This document shows positions 1-8,752 of a DNA stretch of 64,000 nt, one piece after another. The translations under genes were made by a program, and so were the position numbers. Each line of letters begins with the position of its first letter. Position 1 is the first letter of the stretch. The stretch covers positions 112,279-176,278 of the forward strand of contig QJNS01000165.1 of the NCBI GenBank assembly GCA_004154925.1, in the 5' to 3' direction. The notes under the pieces are model-generated. The model was given only the letters and a program-made list of their open reading frames with translations. It was not told the origin of the DNA and did not search any database. This DNA is from Monosporascus cannonballus (Eukaryota > Ascomycota > Sordariomycetes > Xylariales).

Positions 1-176
1 CTTAAATTTATCGAACCATTTGCCTGGCTTTATTAGCTCGACGTATTATTTAAAACAGGCTTTAATAAATGCTATCGAGCCCATTAAGCCAGTTACGTAA
101 CTTCTTAGCAGATAGTCGGGGTTTTCCAAGGACCTCCGACCGTCGTTATGCGCGCCAAGCTGGCTGGCTTATAACA
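1..176. repeat. LTR fragment of the Gypsy B/C family, cut by the window edge
   Basis: The stretch shares its block order with the LTRs ending at 28932 and 46347: a TATCGAGCCC-type motif, GTTACGTAA, a TCCGACCGTC-type motif, a CCAAG/GG block, and a TATAACA terminus at 170-176. The left part lies outside the window. After the terminus the sequence does not look like the internal DNA seen next to the left LTRs of Gypsy B and C, so this is probably a solo LTR or the right-hand LTR of an element. It is only moderately RIP-mutated. Confidence 0.65.
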
Positions 177-279
177 AAAGCCTCAAAGATTTATTATTGT
201 CAACGCTCCCTTAAGGATATAACAGGGCTTAAGGTAATGATGAAACGCGATTCCTGGAAGACTATAGGTAGCTTAGCAC

Positions 280-813
280 TCACCCACTATGCGTGCTCGT
301 GACAGCTTTCTCATCCATATCGCCGTCCTTAACTTCTCCCTGCCTCTCCCCTCCTGAATCTGTTTCCGTACCCCGAAACTTTTCCTTCACAGACTTAACA
401 ACGCACGCGCGCCTCGGAATAGGCTTCTTCGCTGTCGCATCCGGGAACCAGACCAGGATCTCCTTTTGTTCAGTGCGTTCCTCGAGCAGCAACAGCTGCT
501 CCCACGTGACGTCTGCAATTTGGACCTCATCTCCATCATAGCCGCCCATGAGATCCGTTATCCTGGACTTGGACATTACTGGGACGGAAGGTAGATCCGC
601 CAGTTTCTGCAGCTTCTCCGGGCTGTCCAGAGGCCCGTCCCCGCCGGGGCTGTTGATGACCACCGGAAAACGTGGCTCGGGCCGCCGGTCCCCCGCTTTG
701 AAAGCTTCGATGGCTGCGTTCCAGCCTTCGGGCTTCCAGCGTGCGTGTGGATCTCCTTGTTGTAGAGACTCGACTTGGGATTTTCCGAGCTTGACCCTCA
801 AGTCTTCGGTCAT
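280..813 (-). CDS. hypothetical protein, 177 aa
   Basis: This is a single open frame with normal codon use in a stretch that is not AT-biased, unlike the transposon block. The start at 811-813 sits in a good fungal context (ACCAACATGAC on the minus strand), and a TATAA-like motif lies about 85 bases upstream near 899-904. The protein is hydrophilic. It has a charged N-terminal part containing a WNAAIEAFKAGD helix-like segment, a PGGDGPLDSP turn, a central acidic segment (GGYDGDEVQIADVTWEQL) and a polar, probably disordered C-terminus. I see no signal peptide, membrane segment or catalytic motif. I do not recognise the family. It could be a full small gene or the last exon of a longer one. Confidence 0.5.
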   Translation of the reverse strand: MTEDLRVKLGKSQVESLQQGDPHARWKPEGWNAAIEAFKAGDRRPEPRFPVVINSPGGDGPLDSPEKLQKLADLPSVPVMSKSRITDLMGGYDGDEVQIADVTWEQLLLLEERTEQKEILVWFPDATAKKPIPRRACVVKSVKEKFRGTETDSGGERQGEVKDGDMDEKAVTSTHSG

Positions 814-2004
814 GTTGGTGCTAGGCTCGCCAGTGTTGGAGGTGCGGGGTGGTAGGTAGAGTTCTGCGGGGATGTGATGAGGTGAAATGAGACCGCCGTT
901 TATAACGGGAGATGATACTTTTTTTATGAATTTCTGAATGAAATGGCGATACTAGATGATTTGGGAACTCCTTTACATATCGGAGGTGGTGAGTGTTTCG
1001 GAGTGATGTGTAGAGATGCCGTAGGCCTAAGGAGGATAGATATAACAGGAGCAAGTGGATCTTTGGCGTCTCCGTTACCTACTTTATCAGCCAACCATGT
1101 GATAGCGCCTTTAGCCCCTTGATTGTTTCACCAATCAGTGCTCGTGGCTTGTTTTTAAACACTTGAGATAGCATGGTCTTGATTGCGCTCGCCTAACCAG
1201 AAACGGGATAGTATGGCGGCAAGTCGGCGATCCCGATTCTCGGAAGGGCACTGTTTCGTAGGCACGTTTTGCTCTATTGTAAGAGCGGTTTACAGCCGCT
1301 CTCCCCGCCAATCACCTTCACTTGCATTGCTAATTTTAATGTTGGTTCAAGCAAGCACAGCCTTCACTGCTTCAACTGCTTGGCGTTGCATGCCACAACC
1401 AATCGTCAACGATGTGGAACGGTCGCGGGCGAGCCCTGAGTTGGCCAAGGCGGCTACTACTCATGGTTCCCACGCTATGTAACTCTGGCGGCTATACTTC
1501 AAGACTCCACTTCATTGGATTGTTGGCACCTTTTCTCAAAGAATGGTATAGACTACACGCGTATGTTTCTTCATTTAACCAACAAGTGTATTGTGTGCGC
1601 CGCATAGAATTGTTATTTCTGGGCGGCTGTCCACGAATCGAGATTCACAACACAGTTTTTGTCTAGTCAAACCTGGACACCCTCGTGTCAGCACGTCTCA
1701 ATTCTCGTTCAAGGTCACGGCAATGCGGCCACGGTGTGAGACAACGCGCGCGCTAGATGTTATGGATGCTTTTCCCTTGGCACTTCTTGGATTGTATCTT
1801 GCTGGGGTATCTAGCCATAAAATACAGATGGAACGAGACGACAGGAGGTAATCATGATATAAAGGCATCATTCGGCCCTTGACAACAGAGGTCTCGAAGC
1901 CAGTGAACAGCATCCGAGATACGCTGCCTTACGACGATATCAGCTTGCTATACTTCAATACACTACTTCACTTGCCTGAATCATTAAAGTCTTGATAGCC
2001 AATC
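814..2004. other. intergenic region between two divergent genes
   Basis: The region should hold the divergent promoters of the 177-aa gene (minus) and the amidoligase-like gene (plus). The short open frames at 1183-1482, 1412-1666 and 1591-1851 overlap each other, lack family features and are probably chance frames. No clear repeat ends were found. Confidence 0.5.
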
Positions 2005-3303
2005 ATGGCATCTTCGAGTTCAGCTACTCAAAGTATCCTCGCATTTGGGCTGGAGATGGAATTTCTCATACGCCCCAATGCGAGAATGACTTCAACTCTC
2101 ATTAAGCAAGGCTGGGACGCTGGCGTCAAGCCCAACAACAAAGACGAGCAGCGGAAAACCACGAACCGAGCCATCATGCATAGGGCAATCGCTGGTTCCC
2201 TTCGAGCTGCTGGTGTTCCGGCGGGCTTAAATACGCAGAATTTTAAAGAGTGGACTGTTGTTGACGAACGCAGCCTGGATGAAGTCGGGGACTACTGTAG
2301 GATAAGATTCTGCTTGAGCGTCTGTATTCTTGCCAGATCACTAATCCGTGCTTACCAGGGCGTGTCGAGCTTGTCTCAAGGACGATGTTCACGGTGGAAA
2401 TCTGGCAATATGAAGTTGACCAGGTGTTCCGCGGCCTGCTTGCGGACTGGGATATTCGTCTAACCACGGGCTGCTCGATGCACGTTCATGTGTCCACAGG
2501 TATCACACAAGAAACCAGGTACACCATGGACCAGATTCGTCGAATTATGAAAGGAATAGCCTTATTCGACGACGCCATTACCAAGATTATGCCCGCTTAC
2601 CGTAAGAATAACGAGTGGGCGATGTCGAACTTTCAAGGTCGAGAGGCCCCAGCTCGTCTGAAGCAGCTATATGCTGCTGTCCCAACTCACACTTGGGCGC
2701 CTCTCTTCGAAAGATTCGACAAAGTCAAGATGAAGCAGATGGTGTTTTTGGAGCTGGGTCAAAGCAGATACATGTCGTGGAATTTTTCCAACCTCAACGC
2801 GCAGTGCGGAACCGTGGAGTTTAGGAGACCCCCCGCTGTCGGATCTGCGCCAGAAGCGAAGCATTGGGCGGGAGTGACGCTTGGTTTCGTTTCTCAAGCC
2901 CTGATAACTGACTATACGCCATACAAGTCCTCCAAGCAGTATCCTCCCGTCATCTCACTATCGCGTTTTGTAAATGATGGGATCAATCGATTGGGAAGAA
3001 CCTGCCAGGGGGCTGTAAACAACGCAGCTTTGGTGGAGAACCGAAGCGCCGCGGCACCTCACACAGCAGCTGAATTGCAGGCCATTGCTCGCAAGAAGGC
3101 CGAAAAGAACAGCCGGGGCAGCCCATTTGTTGAGAAGGTAAACGAGCCCCGCCCTTTATTGACCAACTAGCTATCCCTAACAGTTTTCACCGTAGGCCAA
3201 TTCGCGCCCGAATACTCCAGTATCCAGGGATTCTTCTCCCGGGGCAATGTCGAATGCTTCCAATGGTTCGGGAAAGTCGCGCAAGAAGCACAGATGGTTC
3301 TAG
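2005..3303 (+). CDS. amidoligase-like protein (Amidoligase_2 type), three exons
   Basis: The proposed exons are 2005-2296, 2359-3137 and 3196-3303, giving 392 aa. Intron 1 (62 nt) has a weak GTAGGA donor but a good branch (CACTAATCC) and CCAG acceptor. Joining restores a TGG codon and the run DYWRVELVSR. Without it the frame closes. Intron 2 (58 nt) has GTAAAC, CCCTAAC and GTAG. Amidoligase hallmarks are visible in order: GLEMEF near residue 14 (the family G-x-E-x-E), VELVS, CSMHVHVS (HxH, metal/ATP-site type) and TVEFRRPPA (the family T-x-E-x-R). Members of this ATP-grasp-related COOH-NH2 ligase superfamily form amide bonds, often on peptide tags or small molecules. The fungal substrates are unknown to me. 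The C-terminal exon is Ser/Lys-rich and uncertain (see findings). Confidence 0.8.
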
Positions 3304-4083
3304 ATATCATTCTGCTCGTACCGGTGCCGAAATGGGAGGTGTGCCAGGGTTGCTAATATGCAAAGTGTATTTGTAGGCTCCAAAGCGATTGTCGTCACTT
3401 GGTCATCATGGTCATGTCAGAAGTAGGTGTTTATTGTGAGGGTTTGCGTTGTCATTCTTTGAACAAAAGAGATCTGGGGTATTTCACGGCATTGACAATC
3501 AATTCCATACTTCTCGTCTGTCTCGTTTCGTAACGTGCTTATATAATGATGTGAGATAAAGCACCCTTTAAAGTGGGGTTACAATGACACCTTGGAGTGC
3601 AAACTGAGAGTGAACAAAGCAGAGATCATTATTTAGGTCACACTAGTGTGTGCCGGTCACGTGACCCATAGTAAGTATCTAACCTAGGCCAATCCTCCCA
3701 GATAGCTGTCCAAATACAGTACATCATCATCGCCCACTAACCCATTCTGTTGATGATCGTCTATTACCATTTGTTCACTAGGTAGGGTTAAAGATGTTTT
3801 CCGCTTAGACTTTGATCATCACACACATTAGTGCATTCACTGATCACTCCCCACTAAAGTAAATTCTCACAAATGACAAGCCTTGATAGTTGCCTATACT
3901 GTTTATGGACGAACCCATTGAGAGGTGCTTGGGAAATGCGCTAGAGACAGTGAACGGTCGGCAACGTTTGCGCAACCCAAATCCCGTTCATAAACCCTAG
4001 GTACTCAACCTTGAGGAAAGCGATCTCAGGTTGGTAGCTGACATCAACAATTCAAAACGGATAGATACTCACCATCCGACATC
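3304..4083. other. intergenic region upstream of the F-box gene
   Basis: There is no convincing gene here. The region holds the 3' flank of the amidoligase-like gene and the presumed promoter of the F-box gene, with two adjacent perfect palindromes listed separately. Confidence 0.6.
3639..3666. promoter_or_regulatory. two adjacent 12-bp palindromes, one with a CACGTG core
   Basis: CACACTAGTGTG (3639-3650) and GGTCACGTGACC (3655-3666) are perfect dyads separated by four bases, about 420 bp upstream of the F-box start. CACGTG is the E-box core bound by fungal bHLH factors, and a 12-bp extended dyad is more than the bare core. The regulatory role is inference from position only. Confidence 0.4.
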
Positions 4084-5067
4084 ATGGAAGATGTTCTTTC
4101 GATACCGGAGCTTCTTGAGACGATTCTGCTCCATCTTGACATAACCACTCTCCTGGTGTCCGCTACACGCGTCAACAAGACGTGGAAGGCAGTTATAAGT
4201 ACGTCTGTCTTGATCCAACAGGCCCTTTACTTCCAGCCGATTTCTACAGAAACGCAAGGAATTGGCTTAAAAGGTTTCTTGGAACCCTGCGAAGACCCCG
4301 CAAGCGCACAAAAGACCAGTTATCCTATCATCAACCCGCTTTTAAAAAAGCGATTTGGGCACTGCTTTTTCGATACAGGGGAATTGTATGGATACCTACT
4401 TCGCGCCAACTCTTTTTATTCTATGCCTTGGAGATTGGATAATAAAAAGAGTTTACACGCGACGGATCCGACCGATCTTAGGCCTGCATATCCCAGAGGC
4501 CCTCAGACGGCAGAGATGACATTCGATGAGCTTCGCGAGATCCAAATTGCATGTCGGAAGTTCACACGAAAGGAAGCGAGCTGGCGGAAAATGCTCGTCT
4601 CGCAGCCTCCGCCGCGTTGTCTTGGTTACTTGGTGATGGAAGATGACCCGGATCACTTCTTCGGGCCCCATTGGGTTTGGACAGCTTTGATCCACCCAGT
4701 CAAAAATTCCCTCCTCCCGGGTCTGCGGATGGGCACACTTTATGACGTCGTTCAATATCGCGCTGGCCACCATGAACGCAACTCGATGTGGTTCCGGGTT
4801 GTCTGGAACCAGGCACGGGAGCCTTACAACACGAACAGCAGCCAGGAGAAGTGCCGAAAGATGCTCCAACAGACGAACGTCGTTGTGGAATTCTACCATG
4901 TGAACGACGGAGCATTCGTGGAGCATCATCACGAGCCTCCGGACTTGGCACTCTTCGACATGAGATTCCGCAGCGAGGACTACCAGCACATCAACATTGA
5001 GATTCATGAAAAGACATGGGATGGTATGGAGCAGCCCTCGTTAGATCGCCAATTTTTCGTTCGATGA
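4084..5067 (+). CDS. F-box domain protein, 327 aa
   Basis: This is a single-exon gene. Residues about 4-45 (IPELLETILLHLDITTLLVS, then RVNKTWKAVI) form an F-box: the IPELL..ILxxLD helix, the LL-xS-xRVNK segment and the conserved Trp. Such domains bind Skp1 and act as substrate receptors in SCF ubiquitin ligases. The rest (residues about 90-327) has no leucine-rich or WD repeats. It matches the large fungal group of F-box proteins with a conserved but uncharacterised C-terminal region rich in aromatic residues. The start is placed at the ATG in CATCATGGA directly before the domain. It is the last intact gene before the transposon block. Its sequence shows no RIP damage. Confidence 0.85.
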   Translation: MEDVLSIPELLETILLHLDITTLLVSATRVNKTWKAVISTSVLIQQALYFQPISTETQGIGLKGFLEPCEDPASAQKTSYPIINPLLKKRFGHCFFDTGELYGYLLRANSFYSMPWRLDNKKSLHATDPTDLRPAYPRGPQTAEMTFDELREIQIACRKFTRKEASWRKMLVSQPPPRCLGYLVMEDDPDHFFGPHWVWTALIHPVKNSLLPGLRMGTLYDVVQYRAGHHERNSMWFRVVWNQAREPYNTNSSQEKCRKMLQQTNVVVEFYHVNDGAFVEHHHEPPDLALFDMRFRSEDYQHINIEIHEKTWDGMEQPSLDRQFFVR

Positions 5068-5716
5068 TGTTCTGTCAGATATAGGGGACATCAGTTGTGT
5101 TGTTGTATTAGGCTAGTTGCAGGTGCTGTTGCACGTATACAACTTTAAGTAACTTAGCCACGGAACATGTATGTACCGATCAGTAGGTGACCTTTCCGTA
5201 TGTGGGGGCGTTACGTACCCCCCAGCTAGCTGACATACCCCCTTAACGCTTTGAAGTATTTACGGCGTTGATTATCATATTTCATTATTTTTTAAAGCCA
5301 CAGCTTTCCATTCCACCTTTCCTTTTACCTCATCGAGATCAGGCCTTATTGTTGAGGTTGTAGCTGCGCCTGCGGCGCAGTTGTGGCTAGGGCTTTTCAA
5401 AACCCGTAGCTCTAAGTACCCGACCCACAAAAGACCCATATATAGACCCACAAATAACAAAATCTCAAAATAGGGCCTGATAGCAAGTTGTGATTTTTTG
5501 GGCTCGATTGGTGCGCTCCCATACAAAATTTTGGAAACCTTTTATAAAAACTCTTAAATAAGTCAACAATTAAAATTAGTTAAAAAATAACAACAATCAT
5601 AAGTATAGACAGCTTTAAAAGGGCTTTTTAGTCATATATAGAACTTTCCATTCGGGGCTGTTTTGGTGGAGATATTAAAGATCCAAGTTAAAATTCTCGA
5701 TTGGTGCAGACCTTCT
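5068..5716. other. intergenic transition into the transposon block
   Basis: Base composition shifts from genic to AT-rich between about 5270 and 5700 (poly-A/T words, many TA steps). The frame on the minus strand at 5275-5526 has no family features and I do not call it a gene. No repeat termini were identified. Confidence 0.5.
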
Positions 5717-6041
5717 AACCGGAACGCCCTCATCGCTGCGACAACGTAACCACCGCATGCAACATTTTGCCATGGACCTTCCAAGGGTAATTCAATATGG
5801 GAGAAGCCCGTACAGCTATTCTTTTGGCCGTACGGGTTGTGGTTGTTGCGTCGCAGCTAGGAGGGCGTTCCGGTCAATCAAGTCCGGGACCTTCTCAGGG
5901 CTACGACGCAACAACCACAACCCGTACGGCCGAAAAAATTGATATACGGGCTTATCCCATACAGAATATGCGTGGGAGACCCGGTGTACGATGATGCGAC
6001 CGATGGTTGTTGCGTCGCAGCCATGAGGGCGTTGCGGTCGC
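5717..6041. repeat. nested inverted-repeat (MITE-like) complex
   Basis: Two 32-base arms at 5826-5857 and 5900-5931 are inverted copies with one mismatch. Pairing continues outwards through AAGCCCGTA-type blocks to about 5795 and 5962. A second layer repeats the same module: the sequence containing TTGTTGCGTCGCAGC followed by GAGGGCGTT occurs on the plus strand at about 5845-5875 and 6007-6040, and as its reverse complement at about 5718-5750. The outer pair therefore brackets the inner hairpin. There is no coding capacity. Overlapping short frames on both strands here are by-products of the inverted repeat. Confidence 0.7.
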
Positions 6042-6286
6042 CCATTTCCCAGCTTTAAACCTAGCCATATTGGCTGCAATTGCCATCCAAAAAAATCGAA
6101 AAAATTCCTGTATACATATTAGCTTATATTTAACGCGTATATGAAGTTGCATACTTATCGGATTTATTTTGGTTGCGTAACAACTTTTAGTTATTTAAAT
6201 CTTTGGATCTTTTAAAAGAAACAGAAGAAAATGTGATAATTTTGGTGACGGCGTACCAAACGAGACCCCTGTTCGCACAACATCAA

Positions 6287-6384
6287 CTCAGGCCTCGCTG
6301 GCTCGTTACGGGGATTTGGGATTTGATTGGTTAATTTTTAGCGTAATACAGCAGTACATTAGAAACGAGCCAGCGAGGCCTGAG
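6287..6384. repeat. perfect 20-bp inverted repeat, foldback about 98 bp
   Basis: CTCAGGCCTCGCTGGCTCGT (6287-6306) is repeated as its exact reverse complement at 6365-6384, with a 58-bp AT-rich loop. The arms are GC-rich and undamaged in an otherwise AT-rich surrounding. It abuts or interrupts the LTR remnant to its right. It may be a small foldback element or part of a variant LTR. Confidence 0.6.
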
Positions 6385-6739
6385 CTAGCTGAGGTAAGCA
6401 GCAGTGTCGTGGGAAACTAAGCAATGACGTATGCGATAGTCACGTCTGGTAATAGCAGATTGTCAAAGGTAATCTGGGTAACTAAGTTATACTACAACCT
6501 GGTAATCTATCTAAACTATGGAAATAACGAGCGTATATATGCTTCAAGTGGCTTGATCAGCTCGACTAGCTCGATCCTCCTAATTCTTGTTTTTGCTCAT
6601 CCAGCTGCATCGAGCCCGTCGAGCCGTTCTCCCAGCTCGACGCGGCTCGACCTGTTTTGCGGGTCATTCTCCAATGAATGTCATCTCTTTAGCGCATCCC
6701 GACCGTTTGCCCAAGCTGGTAAGGTGCTAATCCATAACA
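6385..6739. repeat. LTR remnant of the Gypsy B/C family, little RIP
   Basis: The stretch aligns in order with the Gypsy B LTR: an AAACTAAGCAATGACG block, a CACGTCTGGTAATA block and GGAAATAACGAGCGTATATAT. The terminal CATAACA is at 6733-6739, directly before the LINE sequence. It also carries the TCGAGCCCGTCGAGCC motif found in the Gypsy C LTRs. The left end is lost or displaced by the foldback at 6287-6384. It is much less RIP-mutated than the LTRs of Gypsy C. Confidence 0.6.
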
Positions 6740-7890
6740 CCTATCCCTAGGTTCTTATGGACGCGTTTTCGGCTTTAATGGTCAATCTTCAAAAAAGGCG
6801 TCCGCCTTTTTGCAATAAACCAGGTATCCCGGTACTTTAAGCTTATTACAAATATAGTGTAGCTCGGCGTCGTCGTGCTTAAACTTCCGGTAATACCAGG
6901 CAAAGTTTCTATACCCCGTACGGAACGCCAGAAAATAATAAAGGGCCGGTTTCGTTAAATATTCCAGCTTTTCGAGATAATATAAATAATATTTTAATTT
7001 CTAAACTTTATAACATTATAAAAGTTTAATCAAAATTATTTTTTATTACGTTTTTATTACGTTTTATTTTATAATCTTATTTTAGATTTAATTCTGTAAA
7101 TTATAATTATATAATCGTTATTAATATTTTTTAATTTTAAACTTATTTTTATTAATTTATCCGTTAATTCTTTTTTTTATACCGTAATATCCTAAATTTT
7201 AACGTATTCCGACGTTATACGTATTCGCCGTTATATAAAGTTTTAAGTATGCTTATTAGGAGAATATAATAGCATTCGCCCTAATCCCTTAAATCGCTTC
7301 CGTATTATCTAGGCAGACCCATATTCGCTTTCGGTTAATCTTCGGAGGTCTTATAACGACGTACTTTAATCCCTTCCAAGTTTCTATAACCTCCGTACCG
7401 AAAATAATAAAGCAAGGGTTCAGGCGTCCGCATTCTATATCGAGAAGTTGCTTATTTTAGTAAACCGCAAAGCCGTAGCCGACTTCCCTTTTATCCTGCA
7501 AGCCGTTCGAAAAGACGATAACGTCCTTCGATAGCAAAGCTACGTACTAGGCTTTAAAAGTTCCGGCAACTTCCTTTTTATTAAATTCTTATATAAGGTT
7601 CTTTTTCGAACTAGGTAAGTACCTGAGAAAGATTAGGATAAATCGTTATACGGGTAGTAGCATTCTTACCGTTACTTATATCTTAATCTTAAGGTTTCGC
7701 AAACCCCCCGCTTCGTATCTTTTAATAATTTTAACTAATTTGGTTCTTTTAATTAAAGGGTGATTTTTGTCGACAGTTCGCAACTTATATGCAAATCTCT
7801 ATAATGCAAGATCTAGGGCCATTTATGCCGTCGGTAATCCCGAATCGCGATAAAAAACGTTCGTAAATATTATTCTTTATACTGGCAGGG
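6740..7890 (-). pseudogene. Tad1-like LINE copy 1, 3' part with RNase H domain
   Basis: Read on the minus strand, this part carries a RIP-decayed RNase H domain. A region reading DVIVFSNGLQDK then VGYGFAVY occurs at about 7560-7480, a VCLDNTEAI block at about 7325, and the WxPGH..GNE..D region further on at about 7210-7100. The better preserved copy 2 shows the same region as WSPGYCGVKGNELTDK. Upstream of the RNase H a HPLIKRT region follows the reverse transcriptase end. RNase H after RT is typical of Tad1/LOA-type non-LTR elements. The left end is bounded by an LTR terminus at 6739. The right side is interrupted by the TRIM at 7891. Confidence 0.75.
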
Positions 7891-8021
7891 TGTTACGGTT
7901 CGGGGCTACCGTAACAGCTCCAGTATATATGCAGCTGTACGCACTAGAATGATTGTTACAATTGCGATCATTTCACCGATCTTTTGCCCTGGTGGTGTAG
8001 CGGTATGGTGCAACCGTAACA
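7891..8021. repeat. left terminal repeat of the TRIM (131 bp)
   Basis: Its first 26 bases form a strong hairpin (TGTTACGGT pairing with ACCGTAACA). The repeat contains a Pol III A-box-like motif near its right end. It differs from the right copy at only a handful of positions. Confidence 0.8.
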
Positions 8022-8069
8022 TAATGATCGCATGACGGCGGGTGACGCCTCAGTGCTGGGTTCGATCCC
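7993..8069 (+). promoter_or_regulatory. tRNA-like Pol III A-box and B-box pair in the TRIM
   Basis: TGGTGTAGCGG (7993-8003) fits the A-box consensus TRGYNNARNNGG (one base short of the longest form). GGTTCGATCCC (8059-8069) is a perfect B-box inside a tRNA-like T-arm, CTGGG-TTCGATC-CCCAG (8056-8072). The boxes are 55 bases apart, a normal tRNA/SINE spacing. A canonical acceptor stem cannot be formed around them, so this is not a functional tRNA gene. That it drives transcription is inference. Confidence 0.55.
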
Positions 8070-8208
8070 CAGACTAGCCGTTGCTCACAAGGTCTTCTCG
8101 GACGCATGCGGGGCAGTGCGGGGTAGACCTTAGAGGTCGGCAGCTGCGCCGCAGTCGCGGCAGGTGTCCTCGTGGCTTGGAGACCAAGCCATTGGAGAAG
8201 GGGCATAG

Positions 8209-8339
8209 TGTTACGGTTCGGGGCTACCGTAACAGCTCCAGTATATATGCAGCTGTAAGCACTAAAATGATTACCACAATTGCGATCATTCCACCGATCT
8301 TTTGCCCTGGTGGTGTAGCGGTATAGTGCAACCGTAACA
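8209..8339. repeat. right terminal repeat of the TRIM (131 bp)
   Basis: This is the direct copy of 7891-8021. It retains the TGTTACGGTT..AACCGTAACA ends and the A-box-like motif, but is followed by LINE sequence and has no B-box downstream. Confidence 0.8.
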
Positions 8340-8344
8340 CAGGA

Positions 8345-8558
8345 TAACTTTAATAGTTAAGGTAAAAACCCGTTAAACTTTTCCTATATACCAATTTATC
8401 TTAACGTTAACCTTAATCTTTCCTACCTACTTAATACGTCCCCGTATCACGCCTTCGCGCCGTATAATGCCGTAAAAACAATATATGTAACTATAACTTT
8501 TCGTAATCCGAACGCCAGAGGTCCATATTTCATATTCGCCAGGTACCGTATATGCTAA
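8345..8558 (-). pseudogene. LINE copy 1 fragment between TRIM and Gypsy A
   Basis: On the minus strand it contains VFTALYGAKA followed by a W-type stop, which matches the ALYGAEAWW-type block that lies between reverse transcriptase and RNase H in Tad1-like LINEs. It is the bridge between the RT half (16820-17565) and the RNase H half (6740-7890), so the three pieces are one element opened by later insertions. Confidence 0.7.
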
Positions 8559-8752
8559 TGTGAGAATACAGCTCCTATGGGGCTGCGGCTGATGCCCGAC
8601 CAGCCACAGATCTACGCACTAGCATAAATACCATCTGGCAGCTAATAGGGAACGCCAGATAGAAGTAACCTAATATACTTATTTCTTAGAATTTGCTTTG
8701 CCGCTGGTCGGAAATTACCTCACCCTAGCCCGCAGCTATCCATTATCTTACA
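8559..8752 (+). repeat. 5' LTR of Gypsy A (194 bp)
   Basis: It starts TGTGAGAATACAGCTCC and ends CATTATCTTACA. It is the less mutated of the two copies. Confidence 0.9.

Larger units (their letters stand above)
7891..8339. mobile_element. TRIM-type miniature LTR element, 449 bp
   Basis: Two 131-bp direct repeats (7891-8021 and 8209-8339) start TGTTACGGTT and end AACCGTAACA, i.e. TG..CA with 10-bp perfect inverted ends. They flank a 187-bp internal segment. The internal part ends in a purine-rich tract (GGAGAAGGGG) just before the second repeat, as a polypurine tract should. The flanks are CAGGG (7886-7890) and CAGGA (8340-8344): a 5-bp duplication with one RIP-like G->A change. No protein is encoded. 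The copy is GC-balanced while the LINE around it is AT-rich, so it looks younger or escaped RIP. No clear tRNA primer-binding site follows the first repeat. Confidence 0.8.

Noticed and set aside
5757..6152. Four overlapping small frames on both strands
   Set aside because: They arise from the inverted-repeat complex at 5717-6041.
7986..8080. A functional tRNA gene
   Set aside because: A-box, B-box and T-arm are present, but the 7-nt acceptor strands do not pair and no anticodon arm fits, so it is only tRNA-like.
7973..8326. Overlapping 77- and 81-codon frames on both strands over the TRIM
   Set aside because: They run across terminal repeat boundaries, lack family features, and the sequence is explained by a non-coding TRIM.
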